NCBI GenBank assembly: GCA_021496925.1
Contig: CP053915.1
Location: 3,561,501-3,625,500, forward strand
From: Acidovorax sp. YS12
GTDB lineage: Bacteria > Pseudomonadota > Gammaproteobacteria > Burkholderiales > Burkholderiaceae_C
Length of the DNA stretch: 64,000 nt
Reading direction: 5' to 3'
In this document: piece after piece, positions 10,583 to 18,193 of the stretch
Layout of the letters: each line of letters starts with the position of its first letter
How positions within the stretch are numbered: the stretch's first letter is position 1
Position numbers and translations under genes: made by a program
The notes under the pieces: generated by a model
Database searches by the model: none
What the model was told of the DNA's origin: nothing
Seen by the model: only the letters and a program-made list of their open reading frames with translations

Positions 10583-11653
10583 TTGTTTGATTTAGATGTA
10601 AGGAAAATCACCATTTCGGAATTATCCTCCGGTAAGAATTTGTTATTTTCAAGAAAATCTGAGGGTTTTTTGGTCAATGTATTGGAATATGTGGCCGCCC
10701 CGATTTATTCTATTGTAGTTGGATGGCCTCTGGATTGCACTTATGCGAATATTGCAACAGGCATTGAAATGCCCATGGAGTTCATTGAATTCCTGGATTC
10801 CGATGATGTGCTCAAGGAAATATGGGCGGAATTCAAGAGTGAGGGAGTAAATCCGAAAAAATTGCCCCAAGATATCTTCCCGGCAACATCGGAGAGATAT
10901 GCAAAATTTTGGAGTAAAGAATTATTTCTTGACTTTTCAAGGCATAGGGTTTTTCATATTTGTAAATCCAGTGAGTCTTTGGGGATTTTCCTTGAGTGGC
11001 TTGATATCAGCATAAAAGAGCTAAATGAATTTTTCGTGATCAAACACCCAGAGGGGCGTGAATTTAACTGTGCTTTTGATTTGAATATTGAATCTCAATT
11101 GTCGATCGATAAGCAAAAATCTGATTTTTTGAAATTGTTTGCCTCGTCGTCAAAAAAAAATATAATGGGGCAGGATGGAAGGCCGATCGTATTAAATGAC
11201 CCAACTGATGCAGAAAATATTTTTCGATGGATGAATGGTTTCTATGAGTATTTGAGCAATCAAGATGCATCTTTTCCATCGCCAGATCCGGCCTGGAATC
11301 TGTCGAGGGCTGTTCCACTTACCTTTCCGCGATGGGCTTATGTGAGACCTTCATATTTGCCGATGGCGGCCTCCCCCTCCCCATTTTGGCTGGCATCGAA
11401 GGAGGTTGCGAATATTTTTGCATTGATTATGTCGCTAAGGGCGAAGATTATTTGTGAGTGGGGCGCTCCATGGTTTTCTAGAAATTTGGATGCTTTGATT
11501 GATGATCTTGATAATTTGTTTGCCTGTGCCCCTCCTGATGTTTGCCTGGATATTCGCCCAGTCGATAGCTTAAAAAAATACAGAAATGATCTTCGTCGCA
11601 AATTTAGATCGTTAAATCCGAACAATTGGCGTGGAATTTATTCGTTGCGATAA
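10583..11653 (+). CDS. Candidate cognate immunity protein of the RHS toxin
   Basis: A 356-aa soluble protein with no domain I recognise. It starts at a TTG 3 bases after the RHS stop codon, with a GAGG Shine-Dalgarno (10573-10576) overlapping the end of the toxin gene, which suggests translational coupling. There is no signal peptide or membrane segment, so it should be cytoplasmic. The base composition is strikingly AT-rich, like the toxin tip and unlike the RHS core, so tip and this gene look like one transferred cassette. RHS toxins are normally followed directly by their immunity gene, which is the main reason for this call; the sequence itself shows no recognisable immunity motif. Confidence 0.6.
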   Translation: MFDLDVRKITISELSSGKNLLFSRKSEGFLVNVLEYVAAPIYSIVVGWPLDCTYANIATGIEMPMEFIEFLDSDDVLKEIWAEFKSEGVNPKKLPQDIFPATSERYAKFWSKELFLDFSRHRVFHICKSSESLGIFLEWLDISIKELNEFFVIKHPEGREFNCAFDLNIESQLSIDKQKSDFLKLFASSSKKNIMGQDGRPIVLNDPTDAENIFRWMNGFYEYLSNQDASFPSPDPAWNLSRAVPLTFPRWAYVRPSYLPMAASPSPFWLASKEVANIFALIMSLRAKIICEWGAPWFSRNLDALIDDLDNLFACAPPDVCLDIRPVDSLKKYRNDLRRKFRSLNPNNWRGIYSLR

Positions 11654-11773
11654 TTTTATGTTGCCACTGAATGGTGAATAAGGTTTTGCAGAGGCAAGAT
11701 GATTTGTTTATTTTTTGAAAAATTCATTGACCTAAAATATTTTCTATGAAAATCTACCTCAAAGGCGCATCTG

Positions 11774-11795
11774 GCTGGCGCTAGCAGCTATCTTT
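11774..11795 (+). repeat. Partial copy of dispersed 3'-end repeat
   Basis: Right half only of the family repeat (TGGCGCTAGCAGCTAT followed by T residues), 120 bases after the stop of the candidate immunity gene. The sequence that follows it resembles that after the degenerate copy at 13211. Confidence 0.5.
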
Positions 11796-11815
11796 TTAAT
11801 AGGAAAAAGTGTTGC

Positions 11816-12087
11816 CATAGCCCCTGAAGCTGCAGGCCACGTCATCACCTATGCCTACGACTGCGCGGCCGCGTCACCGGCAGCATGTGTGCCATTCATC
11901 ACCGTGGTGGAAACCACCGCCTGCGACACCAAAGTCAAGTGCAGCACGAAGACCATCGGGTACGGCTACAGCCCCAACTGGCAGCGTATCAAGCGGCTGG
12001 TGAAGGGAAACACGCTACAAGGTAGACCGCCAGCGCGCGTACGGCGAAATCCTGATCGAATCGACCAAGGTGAACAACGGCGCCTGA
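11816..12087 (+). pseudogene. Degraded RHS core fragment
   Basis: Non-contiguous pieces of YD-repeat coding sequence resembling the upstream giant gene. ACCTATGCCTACGAC followed by a GCCGCGTCACCGGCAGCA-like stretch matches the region near 7556-7600. A block around 11955-12000 matches 9418-9470, and a block of about 31 bases ending at 12087 matches 9537-9568 exactly or nearly so. Indels and a stop break the frame. This looks like the remains of a displaced, older RHS 3' end or orphan tip cassette. It occupies most of the stretch between 11654 and 12189; the AT-rich part at 11654-11760 shows nothing I can name. Confidence 0.75.
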
Positions 12088-12189
12088 GGCGATACGCCGC
12101 CTATTGGTTCGGCCTTCATGGGGAAGAGGTGCACATGTTAGTGAGGCAAATACATCGTTGCCTTGGTGCTCAAGAGATGGGAGACCGTA

Positions 12190-13077
12190 ATGAAATTTAT
12201 TGAAGTGCCTGGTTGGGAGTTGAAAAAACATTCGTCTTACAGTGATGAGAAAGATATTGTTTTCTTATTCACCCCTTTGCACCAGGAAAAGCTGGGACTT
12301 GATTTTTCCATGATAAACATTATTCCTCCTGTGGGGAGGAAATTCTGGAGCTTTGAGCTATGCCATCAAGTCGCAAGTGGTTCGCGCAAGCATTTTCAGA
12401 AATTTTTAAATGATGATGTGAAAAATGGGTTGAGGGATGTGCTTGATTTTTATTGGGATGGGGATATTTCGCGCGCCCGCCCTTCGATGGATGGAGCTAT
12501 GCGTTATTTTGGAGATGAGTTTGAAAGCCATGAAAGCACAGTGACTGATCGGGATGTTGTTAGTATTGCCATTCCCGTCGGTTCGGAGGAAATTTTCTTT
12601 GATTTTTTTTCCGAGATGGAGTTCTACTTGGGGGAGAGTGCATTTGCTATTTTGGATGGAAATGATGTGCTCGATAGTGCTTTTATGGTCGTCTTGAGGA
12701 GTTTCTTGATAGGGGATGCGGTGGAAACCCCTGTGGGAATGGTTGGAAGAGGACTTTCTGGGGCGGAGAAAATGTATATAAAATGCCATTTTAATGGCGT
12801 GGCCAACTTTTGGATTGGACGGCTTAAAAATGGGGAGGTGACAAGTGATTTTTATGAGGAAAAAGCCATATGGGTTGCTCAAAATCTCACGTTGCGCGAT
12901 GTTGAGATATGTAAGAGTGCGATAGATGAAACCTGGTATGATAGGGAGTATGTGAGGTTTAAAAATAGAATGCGAAGAATATTTGATGAAAGATTGCTTT
13001 CTTGCCCGGCAAGGCAAACCAATCCCTATGAAGATTTTGAATGGATTAGGACTTGCGAAAGCAAGCTGAGGGCCTAA
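12190..13077 (+). CDS. AT-rich hypothetical protein, possible orphan immunity protein
   Basis: A 295-aa protein beginning MKFIEVPGWELKKH, started here at an ATG preceded by GGGAG about 7 bases upstream; the frame extends a little further left but without a better ribosome binding site. No signal peptide, no membrane helix and no family that I recognise. Like the candidate immunity gene at 10583 it is AT-rich, acidic and sits directly behind RHS core sequence, here a decayed fragment. That position suggests an orphan immunity gene kept after its toxin tip was lost. The two candidate immunity proteins show no obvious similarity to each other, as expected for different toxin specificities. Function is inference only. 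Confidence 0.5.
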   Translation: MKFIEVPGWELKKHSSYSDEKDIVFLFTPLHQEKLGLDFSMINIIPPVGRKFWSFELCHQVASGSRKHFQKFLNDDVKNGLRDVLDFYWDGDISRARPSMDGAMRYFGDEFESHESTVTDRDVVSIAIPVGSEEIFFDFFSEMEFYLGESAFAILDGNDVLDSAFMVVLRSFLIGDAVETPVGMVGRGLSGAEKMYIKCHFNGVANFWIGRLKNGEVTSDFYEEKAIWVAQNLTLRDVEICKSAIDETWYDREYVRFKNRMRRIFDERLLSCPARQTNPYEDFEWIRTCESKLRA

Positions 13078-13210
13078 GTCATGGATGTTAGTTCGTAGAA
13101 TTCCAATGGAAATGGCACCGAGTGTTTGGCAATCAAACGCTGAAAACTATTGGATTTGCAGTGCGCGAAGCACTGCCGCAGCAAACAAGTCGTTTTCGTA
13201 GTGGTAATAA

Positions 13211-13260
13211 CAAAAAATGCTTCAAAGGCTTGTCCGGCTTGTACTGAGAGCTATTTTTTG
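13211..13260 (+). repeat. Degenerate copy of dispersed 3'-end repeat
   Basis: CTTCAAAGGCTTGTCCGGC and GAGAGCTATTTTTTG align with the family consensus, but the central GCGCT is lost. It lies in the 243-base non-coding gap between the orphan gene at 12190 and the outer IS element; the rest of that gap (13078-13210) shows nothing recognisable. Confidence 0.4.
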
Positions 13261-13367
13261 ATAACTGAAGGTGTTGTCATAGACACTGAGTTCGCAGGCC
13301 AAGCCATCGTCCACACTTACGGGAACCTCTCAAAACCCCACTGCTCAACCTAGAGCCCTTTACACCT

Positions 13368-14649
13368 GGGAACCTCTCAAAACCCATCCGATCTCTTCCT
13401 GACCCGAGAAGCCTGACCCGCCCCTTGCCATGATCACACCCCGCAGCGCGCTGAAGTTTGACCTGTTCGCCGAGGCCTCGCGCCAGCACAAGAGGGACGA
13501 GGTGGGCGATCCGCTGCAGGTGATCGCGCGGCACATCGACTTCGGAGCCCTGGCCGGGCTGGTGGATGCCTTGATCGAGCGTGGCGATGGCCGCCGGGGT
13601 GGCCGGCCGGCCTATCCCACCGAGGTGATGGTGCGCATCCTGGTCTTGAAGCGGCTGTACAACCTGTCCGATGAGCAGATGGAGTACCAGTTGCTGGATC
13701 GGGCGAGCTACCAGCGCTTTTGCCTGCTGCAGGATGCGATGAACGTGCCGGACCGCAACACGATCTGGCGCTTCGGCGAGCGGCTGGGCGTGGATGGGGC
13801 CACGGTGCTGTTCCAGGGAGTGGATGCGCAACTGCACCGCCATGGCTACATGGCCCGGGGCGGACAAGCCATCGATGCGACGCTGGTGCCCGCGCCGCGC
13901 CAGCGCCTGGACAGGCCGGAGCGCGAGGCCCTGGCCGAAGGCAGAACGCCCGATTGGAGCGAGGCCGAGCGCCGGCAAAGGGATGTGGATGCCACGCACA
14001 CGAAGAAGCACGGCAAGAGCTACTTCGGCTACAAGCTCAGCGTGAGCGTGGACCTCAAGCACGGCTTCATCCGCCGCATCGCCACGGGCACGGCCAGCGA
14101 GCACGACGGACACCACTTCGACGAGGTGCTGGACATGCACAACACCGGGCGCAGCGTGCACACGGACAAGGCCTACGCGAGCCGGCAGCGCCGGCAGATG
14201 CTGCAAGTGCTGGGCTTCGTGGACGCGATGCAGCGCCGGGCCCAGCCGGGCCAGCCCCTGAGCGAGTGCCAGAAGCGGCGCAACCAGCGCATTGCCAGCA
14301 AGCGTGCCCGGGTCGAACATGCGTTTGCCGGCATCCGGCACCTGGGCGGCAAGTTCGTACGCACGATCGGGCAGGCGCGGGCCACGGTGGCGATGACGAT
14401 GATGGCTGCCTGCTACAACATGAAGCGCCTGGCCTCGTTCCTTGAGCGAGGCGTGGATGCGTTCTTCAAACCGGCGACCACCAAGGCACAGGTGCGCCTG
14501 CAAACGGCGAAAGCCTGAGCCATCGGGGCTGCAAGGCCCCTCAATGCACGAGGTGCAGACCGCCGTAAGGCCTCATCGCGCATTCAAAACGGCTGGCGTC
14601 CAATCGTGCCTATTCGGATCCGTCAATCATGGGGTTGTGAGAGGTTCCC
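13368..14649 (+). mobile_element. Inner IS5-family element inserted in the outer IS leader
   Basis: A complete element of 1282 bp. The left inverted repeat is at 13368-13385 and the right one at 14632-14649 (GGGTTGTGAGAGGTTCCC; one mismatch). A 4-bp target duplication ACCT flanks it (13364-13367 and 14650-14653). It inserted between the left end and the transposase start of the related outer element, in the same orientation, so the outer transposase is now cut off from its own promoter. Intact ends and intact transposase suggest recent activity. Confidence 0.9.
13430..14518 (+). CDS. IS5-family transposase (inner element)
   Basis: A 362-aa DDE transposase. The N-terminal half is the DUF772-type region with the recognisable MVRILVLKRLYNLSDEQMEY; the C-terminal half is the DDE_Tnp_1 catalytic domain. 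Likely catalytic residues are the Asp in QAIDATLVP, the Asp in HTDKAYAS and the Glu in KRARVEHAFAGIR. It catalyses cut-and-paste movement of its own element using the 18-bp inverted repeats. The protein is full length and is closely related along its whole length to the transposase at 14668, though diverged in the linker after the first catalytic Asp and at the C-terminus. Start: the ATG 62 bp inside the element. Confidence 0.93.
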   Translation: MITPRSALKFDLFAEASRQHKRDEVGDPLQVIARHIDFGALAGLVDALIERGDGRRGGRPAYPTEVMVRILVLKRLYNLSDEQMEYQLLDRASYQRFCLLQDAMNVPDRNTIWRFGERLGVDGATVLFQGVDAQLHRHGYMARGGQAIDATLVPAPRQRLDRPEREALAEGRTPDWSEAERRQRDVDATHTKKHGKSYFGYKLSVSVDLKHGFIRRIATGTASEHDGHHFDEVLDMHNTGRSVHTDKAYASRQRRQMLQVLGFVDAMQRRAQPGQPLSECQKRRNQRIASKRARVEHAFAGIRHLGGKFVRTIGQARATVAMTMMAACYNMKRLASFLERGVDAFFKPATTKAQVRLQTAKA

Positions 14650-14667
14650 ACCTGTCCTGACCGCCAC

Positions 14668-15723
14668 ATGATCAGCCCTCGCAGTGCCCTGAAGTTCGAC
14701 CTGTTCGCCGACGCCTCGCGCCAGCGCAAGATCGACGAGGTGGGTGACCCGCTGCAGACCATCGCCCAGCACATCGATTTCGCCGAACTGGCTGCGCTGG
14801 TGGATGGTCTTCTTGCACGGGGCGACGGCCGCAAGGGTGGACGGCCCGCCTACCCCAGCGAAGTGATGGTGCGCGTGCTGGTCTTGAAGCGCCTGTACAA
14901 CCTCTCGGATGAGCAGATGGAGTACCAATTGCTGGACCGCATGAGCTACCAGCGCTTTTGCCTGCTGCAGGATGCCATGAACATCCCCGACCGCAACACC
15001 ATCTGGCGCTTCGCCCAGCGCATCGGGGTGGACGGCGCCACGGCCTTGTTCCAAGGCGTGGATGCCCAGTTGCAGCGCCATGGCTACATCGCCCGGGGAG
15101 GACAGGCCATCGATGCCACCTTGGTGCCAGCCCCGCGCCAGCACATCGGCAAGCAAGACAAGGAACGCCTGGCCCAGGGCAAGGCGCCTGACTGGAACGA
15201 AGCCAAGCGCAGGCAAAAGGACCTGGATGCCACGCACACCAGCAAGCACGGCAAGAGCCACTTCGGCTACAAGCTCAGTGTGAGCGTGGACCTCAAGCAC
15301 GGCTTCATCCGCAAGATCGCCACCGGCACAGCCAGCGAGCACGACGGCCACCACTTTGAAGAAGTGCTGGACGAAGACAACACCGGGCGGGATGTCTACG
15401 CCGACAAGGCCTACCCGTCCAAGCGCAGGCAGGAAATGCTCAAGGTATTGGGCTGGCGCGATGGCATACAGCGCAGGGCGGGCAAAGACCAGCCTCTGAG
15501 TGAATGCCAGAAGCGGCGAAACCAACGCATCGCCAGAAAGCGGGCCAAGGTCGAGCACGTGTTCGCCGGGATCCGGCACCTGGGAGGCAAGTTCATCCGC
15601 ACCATAGGGCAGGCGCGCGCGGATGTGGCGATGACGATGATGGCTGCGTGCTACAACATCAAGCGGCTGGCGATGTTCTTGCACAAGGGCGTGGACTCGT
15701 TCTACAAACACGCCCAGGCGTAG
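14668..15723 (+). CDS. IS5-family transposase (outer element)
   Basis: A 351-aa DDE transposase, a close relative of the one at 13430. It has the same DUF772-like N-terminus (MVRVLVLKRLYNLSDEQMEY) and the catalytic signatures QAIDATLVP, YADKAYPS and KRAKVEHVFAGIR. The reading frame is intact, but insertion of the inner IS left only 14 bp of original leader in front of the ATG after the ACCT target duplicate. Expression now depends on read-through from, or an outward promoter in, the inner element. The two proteins differ by many scattered substitutions, so these are distinct IS types and not a recent tandem duplication. Confidence 0.93.
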   Translation: MISPRSALKFDLFADASRQRKIDEVGDPLQTIAQHIDFAELAALVDGLLARGDGRKGGRPAYPSEVMVRVLVLKRLYNLSDEQMEYQLLDRMSYQRFCLLQDAMNIPDRNTIWRFAQRIGVDGATALFQGVDAQLQRHGYIARGGQAIDATLVPAPRQHIGKQDKERLAQGKAPDWNEAKRRQKDLDATHTSKHGKSHFGYKLSVSVDLKHGFIRKIATGTASEHDGHHFEEVLDEDNTGRDVYADKAYPSKRRQEMLKVLGWRDGIQRRAGKDQPLSECQKRRNQRIARKRAKVEHVFAGIRHLGGKFIRTIGQARADVAMTMMAACYNIKRLAMFLHKGVDSFYKHAQA

Positions 15724-16048
15724 GCGCAGGGCCTCAACGGGGCCATCGAGCGCCAAAAAGCCTGGCGGCGGGCAATCGAGTCGCTCGCCTGCGACCACCA
15801 TCCAAGACCTTGCGTGAGGCGGCAACGCGTGAAAGCGTGCTGGGTTCACCCTGCGTTCGCATCGAAGCTGCCGCTTGAGCCGGTTCTGATAGAAAGCCCG
15901 GGTATTGAGAGGTTCCCTTACGACCTGACCGGGCAGCGCATATCCCGCATCGCTGCCCAGTGGCCATCGTGAAACTCTGGCCTGTGCGGCAGCACTAATG
16001 CGGCGTGCCCGTTCGTAGCACAGGCGTGCTACGGCTCGGAGATTCCAA

Positions 16049-16106
16049 GAAAAATCAGCCTCCAGCCCTTGCGTGGCAAGCGCCAGTAGCTCCTATTTCA
16101 AGAGCG
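16049..16106 (+). repeat. Dispersed 3'-end repeat copy
   Basis: CCTCCAGCCCTTGCGTGGC plus AAGCGCCAGTAGCTCC followed by TATTT. It abuts and overlaps the 3' end of the minus-strand histidine kinase gene; the kinase TAG (16093-16095) lies inside the repeat. Confidence 0.6.
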
Positions 16107-17340
16107 CGAGCGGCAGCGCCAGCACGAAGCACGCGCCCGGCTGGCCGTCCGGCCGGTCGGCGCAGTGCGCGCTGCCGCCGTGGCGCTGGGCGATGGTGCG
16201 CACCAGGGCCAGGCCCAGGCCCACGCCGCCTTCGCGCTCGCTGGCGCCAGGCAGGCGGTAGAAGGGCTCGAAGATGCGTTCGCGCTGCGCCGGCGGCACG
16301 CCGGGGCCGTGGTCGCACACGCGCAGCACGGCGCGCGCGTCGGGGCCCTGGCCCTCGCGTGCCAGTTGCAGCTCGATCGCGCCCTGGCTGTAGCGGCGTG
16401 CGTTTTCCAGCAGGTTGCGCACGGCGCGGCGCAGCAGCTTGGCCACGCCACGCGCTTCCAGCGCGACGGCATCGGGGGCGATGTCCAGCTCGGCGCCCAC
16501 GCGCGCGCATTCCTCGGCGGCCAGGCCGACCAGGTCGATGGCTTCGAGCGTGCCCATGTCGGCCTCGCGCGCGTCCAGGCGGCTGGCGAGCAGGATTTCG
16601 TCGATGAGCTGGTCCAGCTCGGCGATGTTGCGCTCGATTTCCTGGCGGAACGCGGGCGAGGGGGCGCTGCCCGCGCCCATCAGCTCCAGCCCCATGCGGA
16701 TGCGCGTGAGCGGCGAGCGCAGCTCGTGCGAGGCGTTGGCCAGCAGCGACTTGTGTGCATCCATCAGTGCCTCGATGCGTGCGGCGGCGGCGTTGAACTG
16801 GCGCGCCAGGTCGGCCACCTCGTCCTGCCCGCCCTCGGGCACGCGCACCGAGAGGTCGCCCTCGCCGAAGCGCTGCACGCTGCGCTGCAGGGTCTCCAGC
16901 CGCTGCAGCAGGCGGCGGATGATGGGGAACACGCCCACCACCACGGCCAGGCTCACCAGGCCGAGCATCCACAGGAAGCCGAACGGCGGGCGCAGCCAGA
17001 AGGCGGCCTCGGGGCTGCGGTGCGGGCCGCCGGGGCCGCCGCGCTCCTGGCGCGGCGACATCTGCAGGTGGTAGGTGTTGCCGTCCAGCCCCTCGATGCG
17101 CATCGCGATGCCTTCGTCCGGCGGCCCGGGCAGGCGCGTGGCCTGGCCCGCCAGCAGCGGCTGCCCGGCGGCGTCGCGCAGCACGATCTCGCGCGGCGGC
17201 GGCGCCAGGGCCTGGCTGTTCTGCTCCGCCGCGATGCGCCAGGCCCAGCCCACGAGCAGCGTGAGCACGGCCACGCCGCCCACGACGGCGAGCCAGATGC
17301 GCAGGTACAGGCGCTGGGAGAAGGCGCGGAACAACGACAC
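16093..17340 (-). CDS. Sensor histidine kinase, two-component system
   Basis: A 415-aa inner-membrane kinase. TM1 is at about residues 14-34 and TM2 at about 122-142, with a short periplasmic loop of about 85 residues between them, rich in Pro, Gly and Arg. A HAMP domain follows (about 143-195), then HisKA with the phosphoacceptor His205 in SHELRSPLTRIR, then HATPase_c with the N box NLLENARRYS, the G1 box DHGPGVP and the G2 box GGVGLGLALVRTIA. It autophosphorylates and passes phosphate to the response regulator encoded 14 bp upstream (17355-18074), so the two are one operon. The EnvZ/CpxA/RstB type is clear, but the signal is not; the loop gives no sensor family I recognise. Confidence 0.92.
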   Translation of the reverse strand: MSLFRAFSQRLYLRIWLAVVGGVAVLTLLVGWAWRIAAEQNSQALAPPPREIVLRDAAGQPLLAGQATRLPGPPDEGIAMRIEGLDGNTYHLQMSPRQERGGPGGPHRSPEAAFWLRPPFGFLWMLGLVSLAVVVGVFPIIRRLLQRLETLQRSVQRFGEGDLSVRVPEGGQDEVADLARQFNAAAARIEALMDAHKSLLANASHELRSPLTRIRMGLELMGAGSAPSPAFRQEIERNIAELDQLIDEILLASRLDAREADMGTLEAIDLVGLAAEECARVGAELDIAPDAVALEARGVAKLLRRAVRNLLENARRYSQGAIELQLAREGQGPDARAVLRVCDHGPGVPPAQRERIFEPFYRLPGASEREGGVGLGLALVRTIAQRHGGSAHCADRPDGQPGACFVLALPLALLK

Positions 17341-17354
17341 GTTTCAGCCTAGGC

Positions 17355-18074
17355 TCAGTCTTGCTGTTTGGCGAAGACGTAGCCTACGCCGCGCACGGTG
17401 AGGATGCGTTTGGGCGTCTTCGGGTCGGATTCGATGGCGGCGCGGATGCGGCCCATGTGCACGTCGATGGAGCGGTCGAACGCCTCCAGCTCGCGCCCGC
17501 GCACGGCCTCCATGATCTGGTCGCGCGTCAGCACGCGGCCGGCGCGTTCGGCCAGGGTCACAAGCAGGTCGAACTGGTACGAGGTCAGGTCGGCCGCCTG
17601 CCCGCCCACGGTGACGGTGCGCGCATCGCGGTCGATCTCCAGCGTGCCGAAGCGCAGCGCCTGGCCCGCGGCCGGCGCGCCGCCATCGCCGCGCCGGCGC
17701 AGGATGGCGCGGATGCGCGCCAGCAGCTCGCGCGGCTCGAAGGGCTTGGGCAGGTAGTCGTCCGCGCCCAGTTCCAGGCCGATGATGCGGTCCATCGGGT
17801 CGCCCTTGGCGGTGAGCATCAGCACCGGCACCTGCGCCGCCGGGCCGGGCAGGGCGCGGATGCGGCGGCACACTTCCAGCCCGTCCATGTCGGGCAGCAT
17901 CAGGTCGAGGATCACCAGATCCGGCAGGTTCCCTGCGTCGGGGCTCTGCAGCTGTGCCAGCCCGCTGGCGCCATCGGCCTGGTGCGCCACCTGCAGCCCG
18001 TTGTGGCCCAGGTATTCGGCGACCATCTGCGCCAGGCGATGGTCGTCTTCGATCATCAACAGGTGTGTGTTCAT
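17355..18074 (-). CDS. OmpR-family response regulator
   Basis: A 239-aa protein. The receiver domain (1-120) has the acidic pocket in MIEDD, phosphoacceptor Asp57 in VILDLMLPDMDGLE and the conserved Lys in LPKPFEPREL. It is followed by an OmpR/PhoB winged-helix DNA-binding domain (about 140-235) with the typical end RGVGYVFAK. It is the first gene of a two-gene operon with the sensor kinase at 16093. It is a transcription regulator, but neither its targets nor its stimulus can be read from the sequence. No metal-resistance or transport gene sits beside it that would suggest a regulon. Confidence 0.93.
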   Translation of the reverse strand: MNTHLLMIEDDHRLAQMVAEYLGHNGLQVAHQADGASGLAQLQSPDAGNLPDLVILDLMLPDMDGLEVCRRIRALPGPAAQVPVLMLTAKGDPMDRIIGLELGADDYLPKPFEPRELLARIRAILRRRGDGGAPAAGQALRFGTLEIDRDARTVTVGGQAADLTSYQFDLLVTLAERAGRVLTRDQIMEAVRGRELEAFDRSIDVHMGRIRAAIESDPKTPKRILTVRGVGYVFAKQQD

Positions 18075-18148
18075 GCGGCCATCCTGCAGGGTGGGTATCT
18101 CGCAGTGTTGAAGCGGATGTAAAGCGCGGGTAAAGATGCTTTCGTTTC

Positions 18149-18193
18149 GATAGCTGCCAGCGCTTGCCCATCAAGGGCTGGCGGCACTTTTTA
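18149..18193 (-). repeat. Dispersed 3'-end repeat copy overlapping the ampG-like stop
   Basis: Read on the minus strand: AAAAAGTGCCGCCAGCCCTTG then GGCAAGCGCTGGCAGCTATC, with an inverted CTTG/CAAG pairing. The stop codon and last codons of the adjacent permease gene (ending at 18171) are made of repeat sequence, so this copy supplies the C-terminus of the protein. The rest of the 18075-18148 gap carries the response regulator leader. Confidence 0.65.

Larger units (their letters stand above)
13321..15917 (+). mobile_element. Outer IS5-family element, interrupted by a second IS
   Basis: The left inverted repeat GGGAACCTCTCAAAACCC is at 13321-13338 and the right one, GGGTATTGAGAGGTTCCC, at 15900-15917 (one mismatch after reverse complement). 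The flanks are a perfect 4-bp duplication TTAC (13317-13320 and 15918-15921). The first 47 bp (13321-13367) are separated from the rest (14654-15917) by the inner IS. Rejoining them puts the transposase ATG 61 bp from the left end, against 62 bp in the inner copy, so the nested interpretation fits closely. The element is about 1.3 kb without the insert. Target: an RHS gene fragment. Confidence 0.9.
13266..15990 (+). pseudogene. RHS YD-repeat fragment split by IS5-family insertion
   Basis: The left part (13266-13320) and the right part (15922-15990) join, after removing the IS and one TTAC duplication, into a YD-repeat reading GQAIVHTYDLTGQRISRI. The right part then matches the RHS segment near 8405-8475, but with a one-base insertion that shifts the frame (the LPSGHRETLA block follows in the +1 frame). 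The left part also resembles 11805-11860, so the two RHS fragments in this interval probably derive from the same duplicated segment. It cannot encode a functional product. Confidence 0.75.

Noticed and set aside
13150..13353. Small plus-strand open frame before the IS elements
   Set aside because: It consists of a degenerate intergenic repeat, an RHS fragment and the left end of the outer IS.
13430..15723. Two transposases as a simple tandem pair or recent duplication
   Set aside because: The outer left inverted repeat at 13321 and two different target duplications show nested insertion, and the proteins differ along their length.
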